Both the position numbers and the translations under genes were made by a program. The notes below the pieces were generated by a model, which was not told the origin of the DNA, searched no databases, and saw only the letters and a program-made list of their open reading frames with translations. Positions 5,176 through 5,464 of a stretch of 5,464 nt of DNA are shown piece after piece. Position 1 is the first letter of the stretch. Each line of letters opens with the position of its first letter. This stretch comes from Bacteroidales bacterium (GTDB lineage: Bacteria > Bacteroidota > Bacteroidia > Bacteroidales > UBA932), in the NCBI GenBank assembly GCA_009784635.1, contig WRBG01000131.1, forward strand, positions 1-5,464. The letters run 5' to 3'.

Positions 5176-5464
5176 TTGTCATGGTCTTTGTGTCGGAACC
5201 GAGATAGCTCTCCGCCCTTATGGTAATGTTATAGGTACCGGCAGTCGTCGGTATCCCAGACAATTCGCCTCTGTATTCATCTATTTGAACCCAGCTCAAC
5301 TCGGAGTCCGCGCCGGCTATACTCCATACAAAATTTTCGGTACCGGAGGCAAAAAGATGACTTGAATAAGGCTCGCCTACCGTACCGGAAGCCGTCAATT
5401 CGGTCGTGATTTTGGGCGCCCCCATGGTATACACCACCTCGCCCCCAAGTACGGTCATCACGGC
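5162..5464 (-). CDS. C-terminal fragment of a protein with a terminal Ig-like (He_PIG-type) domain (partial)
   Basis: The frame is open from the window edge to TAA at 5164-5162, giving about 100 residues of a larger protein whose start lies beyond the window. The GTG and ATG near the edge are probably internal codons. The sequence reads as a bacterial putative Ig-like domain: APKITTELTASGTVGEPYS, then WSIAGADSELSWVQIDEYRG, ELSGIPTTAGTYNITIRA, and a final strand TKTMTIKVE. The pattern G-x-P-(Y)S...L-x-G-x-P-T-x-A-G-T-Y is typical of He_PIG repeats in secreted or surface proteins. The protein ends right after the last strand, with no type IX secretion sorting domain, LPXTG motif or membrane anchor, so the export signal must be at the unseen N-terminus. 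The convergent overlap with tsaB leaves no space for an intergenic terminator. Confidence 0.8.
   Translation of the reverse strand, partial: AVMTVLGGEVVYTMGAPKITTELTASGTVGEPYSSHLFASGTENFVWSIAGADSELSWVQIDEYRGELSGIPTTAGTYNITIRAESYLGSDTKTMTIKVE

Noticed and set aside
5234..5400. Repeated GTACCGG words in the Ig-domain gene
   Set aside because: They fall at different Gly/Ser/Thr codons of a beta-sandwich domain with no regular spacing; codon-level coincidence is the simplest reading.

Overview
The window looks like a chromosomal piece from a Bacteroidota (Bacteroidales-like) bacterium. Four observations support this: two good matches to the TAnnTTTG -7 promoter element of that phylum; weak or absent Shine-Dalgarno sequences with A-rich leaders; a Bacteroidota-type PD-(D/E)XK 'Rpn/transposase' family protein; and a TsaB with the C-terminal AYFEPFYLKDF signature common in that phylum. 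No species can be named from the sequence alone.

Region 1 (about 1-833) is AT-rich and holds a compact cassette of four tiny genes on the + strand, closed by a strong intrinsic terminator. Three of them (49-240, 270-455, 622-786) have a classical double-glycine leader that aligns position by position: hydrophobic residues at -15, -12 and -7, Glu at -8, Thr or Ile at -4, Gly-Gly at -2/-1. They carry unrelated, cysteine-free cores and are predicted secreted bacteriocin-like or peptide-signal precursors. The fourth (465-596) has no leader and is a single-span basic membrane peptide, possibly an immunity or accessory peptide. No processing or export gene for them is visible in the window. The last peptide gene shows a 10-bp tandem duplication over its start codon and a sharp composition break at the Gly-Gly site.

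Region 2 (834-1776) is a single gene for a PD-(D/E)XK nuclease-fold protein of the Rpn / transposase-associated family, with its own TAnnTTTG promoter. Short sequence blocks at its promoter and start recur at the promoter and start of the following gene.

Region 3 (1829-5175) is a tight + strand operon: a TolC-type outer-membrane efflux protein, a MacA/HlyD-type periplasmic adaptor, and the tRNA t6A37 biosynthesis subunit TsaB, which starts with TTG only 4 nt after the adaptor stop. The TolC and adaptor genes would form two of the three parts of a tripartite efflux or secretion machine. The inner-membrane pump is not encoded between them or directly after them.

Region 4 (5162-5464) is the 3' end of a convergent - strand gene ending in a putative Ig-like (He_PIG-type) domain. 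It overlaps the tsaB stop region by 14 bp and runs off the window.

The most interesting part is the double-glycine peptide cassette in Region 1, most of which is below the size usually annotated.
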